Source: an uncultured Eubacteriales bacterium (lineage in GTDB: Bacteria > Bacillota > Clostridia > Oscillospirales > CAG-272). Taken from it: a stretch of DNA of 64,000 bases. The position numbers and the translations under genes are program-made. Positions 8,128 through 17,432 of this stretch are shown here, piece by piece. Location of the stretch: NCBI GenBank assembly GCA_900546695.1, contig URDX01000002.1, positions 1 to 64,000 of the forward strand, read 5' to 3'. Numbering within the stretch: position 1 is the stretch's first letter; the number at the start of each line of letters is the position of its first letter. The notes beneath the pieces were generated by a model. That model was not told where the DNA came from, searched no databases, and saw only the letters and a list, made by a program, of their open reading frames with translations.

Positions 8128-8339
8128 CGGTCGGCAGTCGGAGCTTTCTTTTCGGGGAGTGACCGAGATTTTTCGTGATAAAATGACTTGAAAGGGACGG
8201 TTGTATGCGCGTTGCAGTTGATCTTTCGGCTGCTTATCAGTCGGTTGATTCGGTGAAAATGCGGGCGGCAATGGTTTTCATATAATACGGACATATGTGA
8301 AATTTAGTTATAAAATATTTATAAAATTATGTCTGTATA

Positions 8340-8368
8340 TTGACAAAATATAAAAAATATGCTATCAT
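8340..8368 (+). promoter_or_regulatory. strong sigma-A promoter before the biosynthetic cluster
   Basis: TTGACA at 8340-8345, 17-base spacer, TATCAT at 8363-8368, in a very A+T-rich stretch. Transcription would begin near 8375 and leave an untranslated leader of about 260 bases before the first gene. Confidence 0.75.
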
Positions 8369-8557
8369 AACGACAGAAAAGATGTCCTAAAGTGTAAGTG
8401 CTTTTTATATGTCTACCCAATTGGAGTCTTAGTGATGTTGACGCATGGATATTGATTCTCTAAAATCTTTATCTTTGCGTTTTTTTCTTTAAGCCGCTTC
8501 GCATTCGTTTTCGGATTGCCGCTCCGCGTATACTTTGCTTTCGGTTAAGGGGCAACA

Positions 8558-8614
8558 ATGCCGCATGGGATCGTTCGAATTACGGAATGTGATGGTAAAT
8601 ATAACGGTCGGTAA
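8558..8614 (+). CDS. possible 18-residue leader peptide
   Basis: An ATG preceded by AAGGGG at 5-base spacing opens MPHGIVRITECDGKYNGR and stops just inside a small inverted repeat (cggtcg-gtaa-cgaccg) that lies before the start of the first cluster gene. It could be a translated leader or a precursor peptide, but nothing beyond position and ribosome site supports it. Confidence 0.2.
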   Translation: MPHGIVRITECDGKYNGR

Positions 8615-8635
8615 CGACCGATAATGAGGTAAAAT

Positions 8636-9718
8636 GTGGATAAGTACGATTTTCTTCAAAAAACGCTTGTTGCTTTCGGAAATGAGACTCGGCTGAGCTG
8701 CAGTCAGGCCGAGCTCGAAGAAACGGATGAATTGGCAAAAAAACATAAGGTGGATTCAATCGTAAAGTATGTTTATTCCGATCCGATGACGGAAAAAAAT
8801 TGTTTGTTGAATAAGACGGATCACCTTTGCCGGTTGACCGACTGTGCCGGCGTTTTTTCAAAATGCGAAGACAGAGGGATACCGTATGCGGTTATTAAGG
8901 GAGCGTATCTTGAAAAAACGGCATATAAGAACAAAGGTGTCAGGAGTTCAAACGATCTGGATCTGCTGATAAGAAAACATGACTATAAAAAGGTCGCTGA
9001 GATATTGGTCTCCGAAGGCTTTATATGTATGTCGCTTGATTGGAAATCGAGAAAATATGTTGAGTGCACGGACAGAGCGAGACTGCTGTACAATCACCTT
9101 TATTCGCACCAATCGTGTTCCTTTTTCAAATACCGTGATGAGGACACATATACAAAAGTAGATATAAACTTCAGCATTACATGGGGTGAGGACCCCCGGG
9201 GAGCTTCAATGAGCGAAGATCTGCTGACGAAAATGGTAAGAAAGGCAGATTACGAGGGTATAACCTATAATGTACTTGAGCCTGCGGCGTTCTTGTTCCA
9301 AATATGTCTCCACTCATATAGGGATATGAATTCTGTTTTATTGCAGAAGCGCGAAAAGTATAAGCTCGCACGCTTGTGTGATGTTTATTATTATATAATC
9401 AATAAGGAAGAACCTGTTGATGTGTTATCTTTTGTTGAATTGGTAAAGCATTATTCATACGAGAAGCCGATATATTATATGCTGTATTACGCATCGGAAT
9501 TTTTCGGTCCTAACGAATGGATGAATACCGCAGCCGAAGCGATAGAGCCTGATGATAAGAAATTTCTCAACGAATTCGGCTTGTCGGAAGGCGAGAAGAA
9601 GGTGTGGCCGATTGATTTCAGAGAACGTGTGCTGTCGGAAAAACTGTACGAGAAAATAGAATTTTTGATTGATGAAAACGATCGGCAAAAAATGAGCTCG
9701 ATAGAAAATAACATGTAA
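8636..9718 (+). CDS. nucleotidyltransferase-fold protein (PF14907-like)
   Basis: 360 residues from a GTG start at 8636 with GAGGT 5 bases upstream; the overlapping ATG at 8634 is out of frame and soon stops. Residues 83-120 carry the nucleotidyltransferase signature: IPYAVIKGAYLE followed by SSNDLDLLI with the metal-binding-type Asp107 and Asp109. The C-terminal half is helical with the conserved His/Asp words found in the 'uncharacterised nucleotidyltransferase' family. Members are common in capsule, lasso-peptide and other biosynthetic clusters; by fold they could transfer a nucleotide to a sugar or small molecule. It opens the cluster. The reaction is unknown. Confidence 0.75.
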   Translation: MDKYDFLQKTLVAFGNETRLSCSQAELEETDELAKKHKVDSIVKYVYSDPMTEKNCLLNKTDHLCRLTDCAGVFSKCEDRGIPYAVIKGAYLEKTAYKNKGVRSSNDLDLLIRKHDYKKVAEILVSEGFICMSLDWKSRKYVECTDRARLLYNHLYSHQSCSFFKYRDEDTYTKVDINFSITWGEDPRGASMSEDLLTKMVRKADYEGITYNVLEPAAFLFQICLHSYRDMNSVLLQKREKYKLARLCDVYYYIINKEEPVDVLSFVELVKHYSYEKPIYYMLYYASEFFGPNEWMNTAAEAIEPDDKKFLNEFGLSEGEKKVWPIDFRERVLSEKLYEKIEFLIDENDRQKMSSIENNM

Positions 9719-9858
9719 TATGCGGATGGCGGGTGCGTCCGCCTGTGCCGTTCAAATGCTCCGCTGTCCTGCACGTGATGCTTATTGTTTCTGAGGCGGA
9801 CCGCGGACATGATTAAAATCAGCGAAAAAAACAGCTGAACCCGTAAAGGAGAACTGAG

Positions 9859-10104
9859 ATGGAAAGAAATGATGTAGTAAAGGTTCTGACGGATATCGCA
9901 GAGAGCAATTTCGGTGATACGGATATTATGAGTTGCAAAGGCGATCTTATCGAAGCGGGCTTTGACTCGATGAATATTATTAATTACATTCTCATGGTCG
10001 AGGAGCGGTTCGGATTTGAATTTGACGATGATGACCTGATTATTGACAATTTCAGAACAATTGAAAAGATAGCCGATTACGTTCTCTCAAAAACAGAGCA
10101 GTAA
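9859..10104 (+). CDS. acyl carrier protein
   Basis: 81 residues, acidic, with a clear AAAGGAGA site. The phosphopantetheine attachment motif GFDSMNII places the modified Ser at residue 37, and the four-helix carrier fold pattern is intact. By family it holds an acyl or aminoacyl group as a thioester. It is distinct from the usual fatty-acid ACP (DSL motif replaced by DSM, no fab genes nearby) and lies 5 bases before the glycosyltransferase gene, with the acyl-adenylate ligase next: a dedicated carrier loaded by that ligase is the natural reading. Confidence 0.92.
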   Translation: MERNDVVKVLTDIAESNFGDTDIMSCKGDLIEAGFDSMNIINYILMVEERFGFEFDDDDLIIDNFRTIEKIADYVLSKTEQ

Positions 10105-10109
10105 ATGAA

Positions 10110-11117
10110 ATGAATAATATTGTTTACTGTGTTATCCGTTCGGAGCGGGTATTGTATGAGGCGCTATGCTCGATTCGTTCGCTGGCGGCAGTTTACAAAG
10201 AACAGTTTAATTCGTTATCTGTCACCGTTATAACCGATCTGCCGCAGTATCTTTTTGCGCCTCTGAGCGGCTATTCGAATGTGCGTATTGATGTGGTAGA
10301 TTCACAAACATCGCAGGATTGGATTTCCGACTGCGGTGTCAACATGTTTAGAGTGAAGATATTGGCATTGATGTATTATGTCAACAAGTATAAGACCGAT
10401 GTTTTATTTGTTGATTCGGATACATTGTTTGTTGATAGGTTGGAATATGTATTTGATTGCATAGACCGAGGCAACTTTGTGATGAACTTCAGATGCATGT
10501 CGTTGAAGGAAGTGATGGCGCGTTTTGGCGGGGTTGAGGCGGATTCGATAAATAATGATGATACTCGAATACGAGTCGCGCTTTACAAAAAACTATATGA
10601 ACGCGGGGAGATTAACTCTTCTTTTTCTTCAAAAAACTATCGGGTTCCGAAAGACTTTGCACCGTATAATTCGGGGATAATCGGTTTTAAATACGCTGCA
10701 AGAGAGCTCTTGACCGATGTGCTTGATTTGTGTGATACGCTTTATCTCTCGGAAAGCTATGTTTGCTCGGAGGAATTTGCTTTTTCGCTGATATTTTATC
10801 TCACCGGGGCGGAAACGATACAGTGCAACAGGTGCGTTTACCACTATTTTTACGATAAGCGGACAAGGCTCTTGCTTTCCTGTATTTTGAATCTGTATGC
10901 ACCGAGTGAGTGCATGACGGATTTGTTGTCGGAGCTTAAAATCGACAAGAGGGTATTTGACGTATTGACCTTAAAGGATGTTCCGTATTATATGTCGAAT
11001 TATGTATCCGAATTACCGAAAATCGAAGAGCAGTCGTATCTGACCGAATTCAACAGCTTCAGATTTGATTTACCGAGCGTCAGAGCGCTTAACAGAAAGC
11101 TGAAGCAGCTTATGTAA
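10110..11117 (+). CDS. GT-A-type glycosyltransferase-like protein
   Basis: 335 residues. The first 110 residues form a Rossmann-like nucleotide-sugar region ending in LFVDSDTLFV, with the DxD metal motif at residues 102-104, as in GT8 and related GT-A enzymes. The later part (PYNSGIIGF near 190, EEFAFSLIF near 220) fits the acceptor half of the same group. It would transfer a sugar from a nucleotide sugar in the cytoplasm. The gene lies 5 bases after the carrier-protein gene, so translation is probably coupled. Donor and acceptor are unknown; the protein is divergent and could have another nucleotide-diphospho-sugar role. Confidence 0.7.
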   Translation: MNNIVYCVIRSERVLYEALCSIRSLAAVYKEQFNSLSVTVITDLPQYLFAPLSGYSNVRIDVVDSQTSQDWISDCGVNMFRVKILALMYYVNKYKTDVLFVDSDTLFVDRLEYVFDCIDRGNFVMNFRCMSLKEVMARFGGVEADSINNDDTRIRVALYKKLYERGEINSSFSSKNYRVPKDFAPYNSGIIGFKYAARELLTDVLDLCDTLYLSESYVCSEEFAFSLIFYLTGAETIQCNRCVYHYFYDKRTRLLLSCILNLYAPSECMTDLLSELKIDKRVFDVLTLKDVPYYMSNYVSELPKIEEQSYLTEFNSFRFDLPSVRALNRKLKQLM

Positions 11118-11166
11118 CTTGCCTCAGTGATTCCTTGACAATATGTCGAAATGAGAATTGAAAGAC

Positions 11167-12726
11167 ATGCTTATAACTGATTATTTACAAGCGAATGCAA
11201 GTGTGCGCGGCGACAAGAAAGCTATAGTATTTATCGGAAAGACGGTATCAGGTACAGCGATAAGAACTTCCGTAACGTGGAATGAATTCAATGATATGTC
11301 CGATAGGGTTGCGAAACTTATCAAACGCAGCGGGGCAAAAAAGGGTGATAAGGCAGCAATAGTCCTGCCGAATTGTTTGGAGTGGCTTCCGATATATCTT
11401 GGGATTCTTAAAGCGGGTGCCGTAGCTGTCCCGATTAACAGCAATAACAGTGCGGATGAAATCAAATATTGCCTTGAGTTATCCGACTGTGTGTGCGCGT
11501 TTTTTATGTATGGCGACGGTATTTCGGATGCGGCAGTCGAAGTAGGGTCTCTTACTTCTGTCTGGTACCTGGGTGAGGATGTGCCCGAGCACAAAAACGA
11601 TCTCATGAAGTGCCTTGCGGAAATGCCCGTGACAGACTCTGATACGGAGATTAAGGAAACCGATGTGGCCGTGATATATTTTTCATCAGGAACAACAGGT
11701 AGGTCCAAGGCGGTTATGCTCTCGCATAAAGCCCTGTCTTGCGGGGCGGTTACCGAGCTGTCGCATCATATGCAGGAGCAAAGGGACAACTTTTTGTGTG
11801 TTGCTCCGTTCTATCACACGGGAGCAATGGTGCATTGGTTAGGCACTTTGGCTGTCGGCGGATGTGTTGTTGTGAATAATATTCGTTCGCCGAAAAAAAT
11901 ATCCGAGATTATTGAGAGTGAAAAAGTCGGTATCGCGTGGCTTGTGGTTCCGCAAATTCAAGACATTTTGGATCTGATAGATGAAGGCGTAATCAGAAAG
12001 GAATGTTTCGCCTCCATGCGATTGATGCATACAGGGGCTCAGCCTATTCCGCGGGAGCTTATGATGCGGTGGCGCAGTATGTTTCCCGCTATGTCGATAG
12101 ACGTCAGCTACGGTCTTACTGAAGCTACCGGTCCCGGTTGCATTGACATGGGTATAGATACAATCGAAAAGCTTGGCTCGATCGGTAAGCTTGCCCGCGG
12201 GTGGGAGGCAATCGTAGTCGATTCCGAAGATAATAAACTTGAGCCCTATGCCGTCGGAGAATTATTTCTGAGAGGTCCGGGGGTAATGACGGGCTACTAT
12301 AAGGATGCCGAAGCAACGGAACGCGTGTTGCGTGGCGGATGGCTCCATACGGGTGATATGGTATACAAAGATTGCGACGGTTATTATTATCTTGTTGATC
12401 GTAAAAAAGATGTAATTATCGTCGGAGGTGAGAATGTATATCCGGTGCAGCTCGAGAATTTTTTTAGGCAATTCGAATTCGTAAAGGATGCGGCTGTCAT
12501 CGGCATTCCAAACCCGAGGATGGGTGAGAGTGTCGCGGTAATAATTGAATTAAAGAGCGGATATCGGTGCTCGAAGAGTGAAATTCGGAAACTGTGTTCG
12601 GAGCTTCCCGAGTACCAGAGACCACTCAGGATTTTGTTTGACGATATAATTCGTAATACAACGGGAAAGATAAACAGAGCGGCGATGCGTGCGCGGTATT
12701 TATCATCTCGTGAGAAAAAACAGTAG
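11167..12726 (+). CDS. acyl-AMP / acyl-CoA ligase (ANL superfamily)
   Basis: 519 residues from ATG 11167; a TTG at 11158 is possible but the GAGA site is better placed for the ATG. All adenylation motifs are present: P-loop YFSSGTTGRSKAVML (171-185), DVSYGLTEATG, YYLVDRKKDVIIVGGENVYP, and the C-terminal catalytic Lys in NTTGKINRAAM. The enzyme activates a carboxylic acid as its adenylate and passes it to CoA or, given the neighbouring carrier gene, to phosphopantetheine on the ACP. It ends with TAG, one of only two intact genes in the window to do so. The acid is unknown. Base composition is more A+T-rich than in the ABC genes that follow. Confidence 0.9.
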   Translation: MLITDYLQANASVRGDKKAIVFIGKTVSGTAIRTSVTWNEFNDMSDRVAKLIKRSGAKKGDKAAIVLPNCLEWLPIYLGILKAGAVAVPINSNNSADEIKYCLELSDCVCAFFMYGDGISDAAVEVGSLTSVWYLGEDVPEHKNDLMKCLAEMPVTDSDTEIKETDVAVIYFSSGTTGRSKAVMLSHKALSCGAVTELSHHMQEQRDNFLCVAPFYHTGAMVHWLGTLAVGGCVVVNNIRSPKKISEIIESEKVGIAWLVVPQIQDILDLIDEGVIRKECFASMRLMHTGAQPIPRELMMRWRSMFPAMSIDVSYGLTEATGPGCIDMGIDTIEKLGSIGKLARGWEAIVVDSEDNKLEPYAVGELFLRGPGVMTGYYKDAEATERVLRGGWLHTGDMVYKDCDGYYYLVDRKKDVIIVGGENVYPVQLENFFRQFEFVKDAAVIGIPNPRMGESVAVIIELKSGYRCSKSEIRKLCSELPEYQRPLRILFDDIIRNTTGKINRAAMRARYLSSREKKQ

Positions 12727-12742
12727 TTAGGGGATAACACAT

Positions 12743-14530
12743 ATGAAAAAAAGAAAAAATGTCAAGGCGCTGCACAATTTTCATATAGCCTTCGGCATCA
12801 TGATAAAGATCTATCCCGAGAAATTTATCATGGAGCTGCTGCTTACGATATTCAACAACATCATCAGCTTTTTCTCATTTACGTATATCCTGAGATTTGT
12901 GGTAAACGGTCTGCAGACCGAGCGCCCCGTATCGCAGCTTATTGCATACGTAATGATTATGATGGTGCTGCAGGTCCTGATATCATCGGTCTCCATCGTA
13001 TGCAATAACTATTTTGCCCCGATATTCAATAAGCGGTCGGAGTCGAGGATGAATGCGATAATCAACAAAAAATCGCTCGAGTCGGACATCGCGAACTATG
13101 AGGACCCGCAGATGTATGCGCTGTACGGTCGTGCGCTTTCGGGCGGAGTCGGCTCTATCGAAAAGGTCGGTACTACGATAACGAGCATCACGGGAATGGT
13201 CATAAATCTCGCGCTTTCCTCCTTCCTTATCGTGGCGATAGACCCAGTGCTGTTTGTGTTTGCGCTTATGCCGCTGCTCATAAACATCACAAACAAATAC
13301 GTCTCCCGAAAGAGATATGAGTACGGCGTTATCTCCTCCGAGATAATGCGAAAGAACGGCTATACACAGCGCGTGTTCTATCAGAGCGAGTATGCAAAGG
13401 AGATGCGCCTGACGAATATTCACCGCGTAATGCTCAGGGATTTTCGCGAGTCGGTGGATGCGTTTGTACATCTGGCAAAGACTAAGGGCGTGAGGCTCGC
13501 ACTCATGTTTTTCTTTTCGAATCTCGTATCCGCAAAGCTGCCCGTAGCTGGCGCGGAGATATATACGATATACAGGGCGCTTGTTTCAAAGACCGTTCTG
13601 ATAGGCGACTGCCTTGTCGTATTCAGTGCCATAACAACGGTGTCGCGCATATTCAAGCGTGTGGAGCGTGAGGTGTCCGCGATATTCGATATCGGATACA
13701 GCTTTCAGGATTACCGCGACTTTATGTCCCGCGAGGAGAAGATAGAGACCTGCAAGAGCGGCGCGGCTGCATCGGGCGGGGATATCGAGCTGCGCGACGT
13801 TTCCTTCCGCTACGGCGGAGCGTCGGACGACAGTCTGCACGATATCGACCTGAAGCTCAGGCAGGGTGAAAAGCTCGCGATAGTCGGTCTGAATGGCGCG
13901 GGAAAGACGACACTCGTCAAGCTGCTGCTGCGGCTGTACGACCCGACGGGCGGCACGGTGCTTATGGACGGGCGCGACATCCGCGAATATAACATCGACA
14001 GCTATCGCGCATGCTTCGGGATAGTTTTTCAGGACTATAAGCAGCTTGCGGTCTCTGTCGGAGAGAACGTGCTCGGTCGACCTATGAGGGACGGCGATGA
14101 GGCGCTTGTCGAGTCGTCGCTGAAAAAAGCGGGTCTGTGGAACAAGATATCGCAGCTGCCCGACGGAATACATACCGTTATGACACGCGAGTTCGACGAG
14201 AACGGACTTATCCTTTCGGGCGGCGAATCGCAGAAGCTGGCGATAGCGTCGGTATATGCACGCGACAGTTCGGTCGTTATTCTGGATGAGCCGTCGAGTG
14301 CGCTTGACCCGATAGCCGAAAAGCAGATGTACGATCAGATGTATGAGGCGTGCAGGGACAAGACCATGATATTTATTTCGCACAGGCTTTCCTCCGCGAC
14401 CGATGCGGACAGGATCATTCTCATGGAGAACGGAACCATAAAAGAAACGGGCACGCACGCCGAGCTTATGCGGCTGGGCGGCAGCTATGCAGAGATGTTC
14501 CGCGCGCAGGCGGAAAGCTATGCACGATAA
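12743..14530 (+). CDS. ABC exporter half-transporter, first of a pair
   Basis: 595 residues: an N-terminal six-helix exporter domain (about 1-330) and a nucleotide-binding domain with Walker A GLNGAGKTTL near residue 382, Q-loop FQDYK, signature LSGGESQKLA, Walker B VVILDEPSSALD and the switch His in SHRLSSA. There is no N-terminal C39 peptidase domain, so it does not cleave a leader. It starts 16 bases after the ligase gene and is followed by a sister gene 20 bases later; both presumably form a heterodimer that exports the product of the cluster. Its G+C content is higher than that of the biosynthetic genes around it. Confidence 0.93.
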   Translation: MKKRKNVKALHNFHIAFGIMIKIYPEKFIMELLLTIFNNIISFFSFTYILRFVVNGLQTERPVSQLIAYVMIMMVLQVLISSVSIVCNNYFAPIFNKRSESRMNAIINKKSLESDIANYEDPQMYALYGRALSGGVGSIEKVGTTITSITGMVINLALSSFLIVAIDPVLFVFALMPLLINITNKYVSRKRYEYGVISSEIMRKNGYTQRVFYQSEYAKEMRLTNIHRVMLRDFRESVDAFVHLAKTKGVRLALMFFFSNLVSAKLPVAGAEIYTIYRALVSKTVLIGDCLVVFSAITTVSRIFKRVEREVSAIFDIGYSFQDYRDFMSREEKIETCKSGAAASGGDIELRDVSFRYGGASDDSLHDIDLKLRQGEKLAIVGLNGAGKTTLVKLLLRLYDPTGGTVLMDGRDIREYNIDSYRACFGIVFQDYKQLAVSVGENVLGRPMRDGDEALVESSLKKAGLWNKISQLPDGIHTVMTREFDENGLILSGGESQKLAIASVYARDSSVVILDEPSSALDPIAEKQMYDQMYEACRDKTMIFISHRLSSATDADRIILMENGTIKETGTHAELMRLGGSYAEMFRAQAESYAR

Positions 14531-14550
14531 CGTCGGACGGAGGTGAGGAT

Positions 14551-16368
14551 ATGAAGCTTAATATAGCAGGGCGTATGAAAAAAGCATGGAGCTCGGCGAA
14601 GCAGATCGCCGTAAATACGGGCTACTCATGCAAGTATACGTGGCATTATTCAAAGCTGTATTTTATTACATATATGTGCGATTCGCTGATAAAGGGTCTG
14701 GTCGATCCCGCCGTGCTGCTGCTTACCGCGCGGCTGTATACCATGCTCGGAGAGCAGCCGTGGTTTATCGACGCGCTGTTTGTAGAGGTGAGCCTGACGC
14801 TTGCCATCATCGTCCGCGCGCTGTGGGATTTCCTTTTCGGAAACAGCATCTGGCCTGCGCTCTCGCAGCGGCTGCATTACAGGGTGCAGAGCGATCTGTT
14901 CAAGAAGGCGCGTACGTTCGAGCTGTCAAAGTTCGACGACCCCGAATTCTATAATAACTACATTCTCGCAATGCAGTATTCGGATTCCGCCGTAACGGGA
15001 GCTATCGGAAATTTCTCGAGGCTTCTCCAGTATGTGCTGAATTTCTCCGCAACGCTCGCGCTGCTCGTGTATATCGACTCGGGCGCTATGGCGGTGCTAC
15101 TCGTAAGCTCGCTCATTTCGATGTTCATCAGCGCAAAGCTCAAAAAGACCGATAACGCCATGCGTGCCGAGTTTGCACCGATAGTCCGTCACGGTCAGTA
15201 TGTAGACCGCGTTTACCGTCAGGCGGATTTTTCAAAGGAGCTCAGGCTGTCGGGTCTTTCCGCATGTCTCGGTGAGATGCATGCGCGGTATATCTCCGAC
15301 AATATGCGGGTGTCCAAAAAATACGGCAAGAAAAAGAGCATTCTGGCGGTGCTCGATCAGGTCAACAGCGTAGGCGTCTACATGTCGGTTATTGCAATGA
15401 CGCTGTATAAGCTCGTCGTGCTCGGCACGGTCAGCATCGGCGGATTTACCGTCATTATCAATGCAAACAGCTCGTTCCGTGACTGTCTCGTGCAGCTTGC
15501 CGACATGATAACGAATCTTTCGAGTCAGAGCGAGCAGCTTGATAAGGTCCGCAACTTTATGGAGTACAAGTATGAGGGCTGCGCGGGCGAGCTCCCTGCG
15601 CCCGAGTTTGAGTCGCTGGAGCTTAAGAATGTCTGCTTCGGCTATGTCGGCGGTGCGGATGTGCTGCACGATGTCTCGTTCAAGATACGCCGCGGCGAGA
15701 AGATAGCCATCGTCGGCTATAACGGCGCGGGAAAATCCACCCTTATAAAGCTGCTTATGCGGCTGTATGAGCCGAGGAGCGGATGTGTTCTTTATGACGG
15801 CGTGAACGCCGCGGAGTACGACGTTGAGAGCTATCGCGGCAGATTCGGCGCGGTATTTCAGGATTTCCGCATCTTTGCGGCTACGGTGGCGGAGAACGTG
15901 CTCGGAGACGAGTTTGAGGAATCCGACCGCCCGCGCGTGCTGGAGGCGCTGCACCGAGCGACCTTTGATAAAAAGCTCGCCGAGCTTGACAACGGCATCG
16001 AAACCATGCTGACCCGCGAGTTTGACGACAACGGAACAAATCTGTCGGGCGGAGAGGCTCAGAAGATTGCCATCGCGCACGTTTTTGCGGGAAATTTCGA
16101 CGTTATCATAATGGATGAGCCGTCCGCTGCGCTCGACCCGATAGCGGAGTACGAGCTTAATCGTCAGATAGCCCGATTTGCTTCGGATAAGACGGTGATA
16201 TTCATATCTCACAGACTGTCGACGACGCGCCATGCGGACAGAATATATATGTTCGAGGATGGGCGCATAGCAGAGCAGGGAAGTCATGACGAGCTCGTGC
16301 AGCGCGGCGGAAAGTATGCTGAGATGTTCACCGTTCAGGCGGAAAAGTACATATCGGAAAACGGATAA
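14551..16368 (+). CDS. ABC exporter half-transporter, second of the pair
   Basis: 605 residues from the ATG at 14551, which follows GGAGGTGAGG; the longer frame upstream overlaps the previous gene and is not used. Same plan as the gene before it: membrane domain, then Walker A GYNGAGKSTL near residue 389, FQDFR, LSGGEAQKIA, Walker B VIIMDEPSAALD and SHRLSTT. The two are paralogous, probably by duplication, and both ATP sites look competent. Likely partner in a heterodimeric exporter. Confidence 0.93.
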   Translation: MKLNIAGRMKKAWSSAKQIAVNTGYSCKYTWHYSKLYFITYMCDSLIKGLVDPAVLLLTARLYTMLGEQPWFIDALFVEVSLTLAIIVRALWDFLFGNSIWPALSQRLHYRVQSDLFKKARTFELSKFDDPEFYNNYILAMQYSDSAVTGAIGNFSRLLQYVLNFSATLALLVYIDSGAMAVLLVSSLISMFISAKLKKTDNAMRAEFAPIVRHGQYVDRVYRQADFSKELRLSGLSACLGEMHARYISDNMRVSKKYGKKKSILAVLDQVNSVGVYMSVIAMTLYKLVVLGTVSIGGFTVIINANSSFRDCLVQLADMITNLSSQSEQLDKVRNFMEYKYEGCAGELPAPEFESLELKNVCFGYVGGADVLHDVSFKIRRGEKIAIVGYNGAGKSTLIKLLMRLYEPRSGCVLYDGVNAAEYDVESYRGRFGAVFQDFRIFAATVAENVLGDEFEESDRPRVLEALHRATFDKKLAELDNGIETMLTREFDDNGTNLSGGEAQKIAIAHVFAGNFDVIIMDEPSAALDPIAEYELNRQIARFASDKTVIFISHRLSTTRHADRIYMFEDGRIAEQGSHDELVQRGGKYAEMFTVQAEKYISENG

Positions 16369-16380
16369 CCGGGAGGCAAT

Positions 16381-17394
16381 ATGAAGATTTTATTGCCGTT
16401 TGAAACCTCTCCGTTCATAAAAACATATGTTAATCATGCTTATCCTTTCGGAATTATTGAGGCGAATTTCGGAGAAGATGTTCTTTCAAGACTGCTCTGT
16501 GACAAATACGTTAATTGTATATACGTCAGGAATGACAGAAATAAGTTTTATATTACTGAATCGGATAATTGGTTTGAACAAAACGGAGTTATGACACACA
16601 AGGCGTATATGTGCATCGAAAAAAGTATGTCATGTGTTGAGGAGTCGATTGCAGAAACCAAACGAAGGCTTTCGGTCGGCGAGTACGTTTTAGCTCGTCT
16701 GAATGAGGGCAGATTGTCGGCGGTCAACCAAGGACGTACGTATGATTTTGATCACGAGTGCCTGATATACGGTTTTGACGACGAGGCAAAACAATATCGG
16801 ACTGCCGGATATATCAAGCGTTCCGGCAGGGGAAAACAGTATGTTCCGTACAGTATAACATATGAAGAATATGCGGATGCTCTGTATAATGTTGAGTGTT
16901 GTGTTGTAGAATTACTGTTTTACAAAGTAAATACGGATATTGTCTTGCCGGATGCCGATACTGCGCATGTGCGATTGTTGCTTAAGCAGTATGTAGAATC
17001 TGATAATCCCGAATATACGAACCGTGAAGATTTGCGAGATCTCATTGCGGCAGGTGAATTAAAGTTCGGAATATCAGCATGGGACGAATTGGCAACTTAT
17101 ATTAAAAGCACAGAGTCTGACAGCAATATTGATATGAGATATATCAGACAGTATTACGAGCACAAATTATTGATGAAAAAAAGAATGCAGTATCTTTCGG
17201 AAGGTGTTGCCGATTTGTCCGTAATCAAAGCTGCTTCGATAGTCTCGGAAGAATCGCAGAAGGTCATGGCGCTTTCATTAAAATACAATATGTCGAGAAA
17301 TGTAAAATTATTGGATCAGATCTCGGCGAGGATAGTATCAATAAATGAATATGAAGCAGATTATATTAGAAAGGTTATTGACCTTCTGGACTGA
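16381..17394 (+). CDS. BtrH-like protein (C39-peptidase-like fold), possible acyltransferase
   Basis: 337 residues, starting 12 bases after the ABC gene behind GGGAGG. The segment YVLARLNEGRL...HECLIYGFDDE, with His125 and GFDDE at 131-135, followed by a YEEYADALY helix, matches the layout of the BtrH N-terminal family, which in butirosin biosynthesis moves an acyl group from an acyl carrier protein to an amino sugar. A Cys in the early part (Cys40) might be the nucleophile but the spacing is not proof. The C-terminal 130 residues are helical. With the ACP and ligase in the same operon, transfer from the carrier is the likely role. Family assignment is moderate; function is inferred. Confidence 0.6.
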   Translation: MKILLPFETSPFIKTYVNHAYPFGIIEANFGEDVLSRLLCDKYVNCIYVRNDRNKFYITESDNWFEQNGVMTHKAYMCIEKSMSCVEESIAETKRRLSVGEYVLARLNEGRLSAVNQGRTYDFDHECLIYGFDDEAKQYRTAGYIKRSGRGKQYVPYSITYEEYADALYNVECCVVELLFYKVNTDIVLPDADTAHVRLLLKQYVESDNPEYTNREDLRDLIAAGELKFGISAWDELATYIKSTESDSNIDMRYIRQYYEHKLLMKKRMQYLSEGVADLSVIKAASIVSEESQKVMALSLKYNMSRNVKLLDQISARIVSINEYEADYIRKVIDLLD

Positions 17395-17432
17395 CTCGGC
17401 GGTGTAATTAACAGCGTCTTGAAAGAATGATT

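Noticed and set aside
13586..16287. Long antisense open frames across the ABC genes
   Set aside because: They mirror G+C-rich codons of the clear plus-strand ABC genes, have no ribosome sites and no recognisable protein features.
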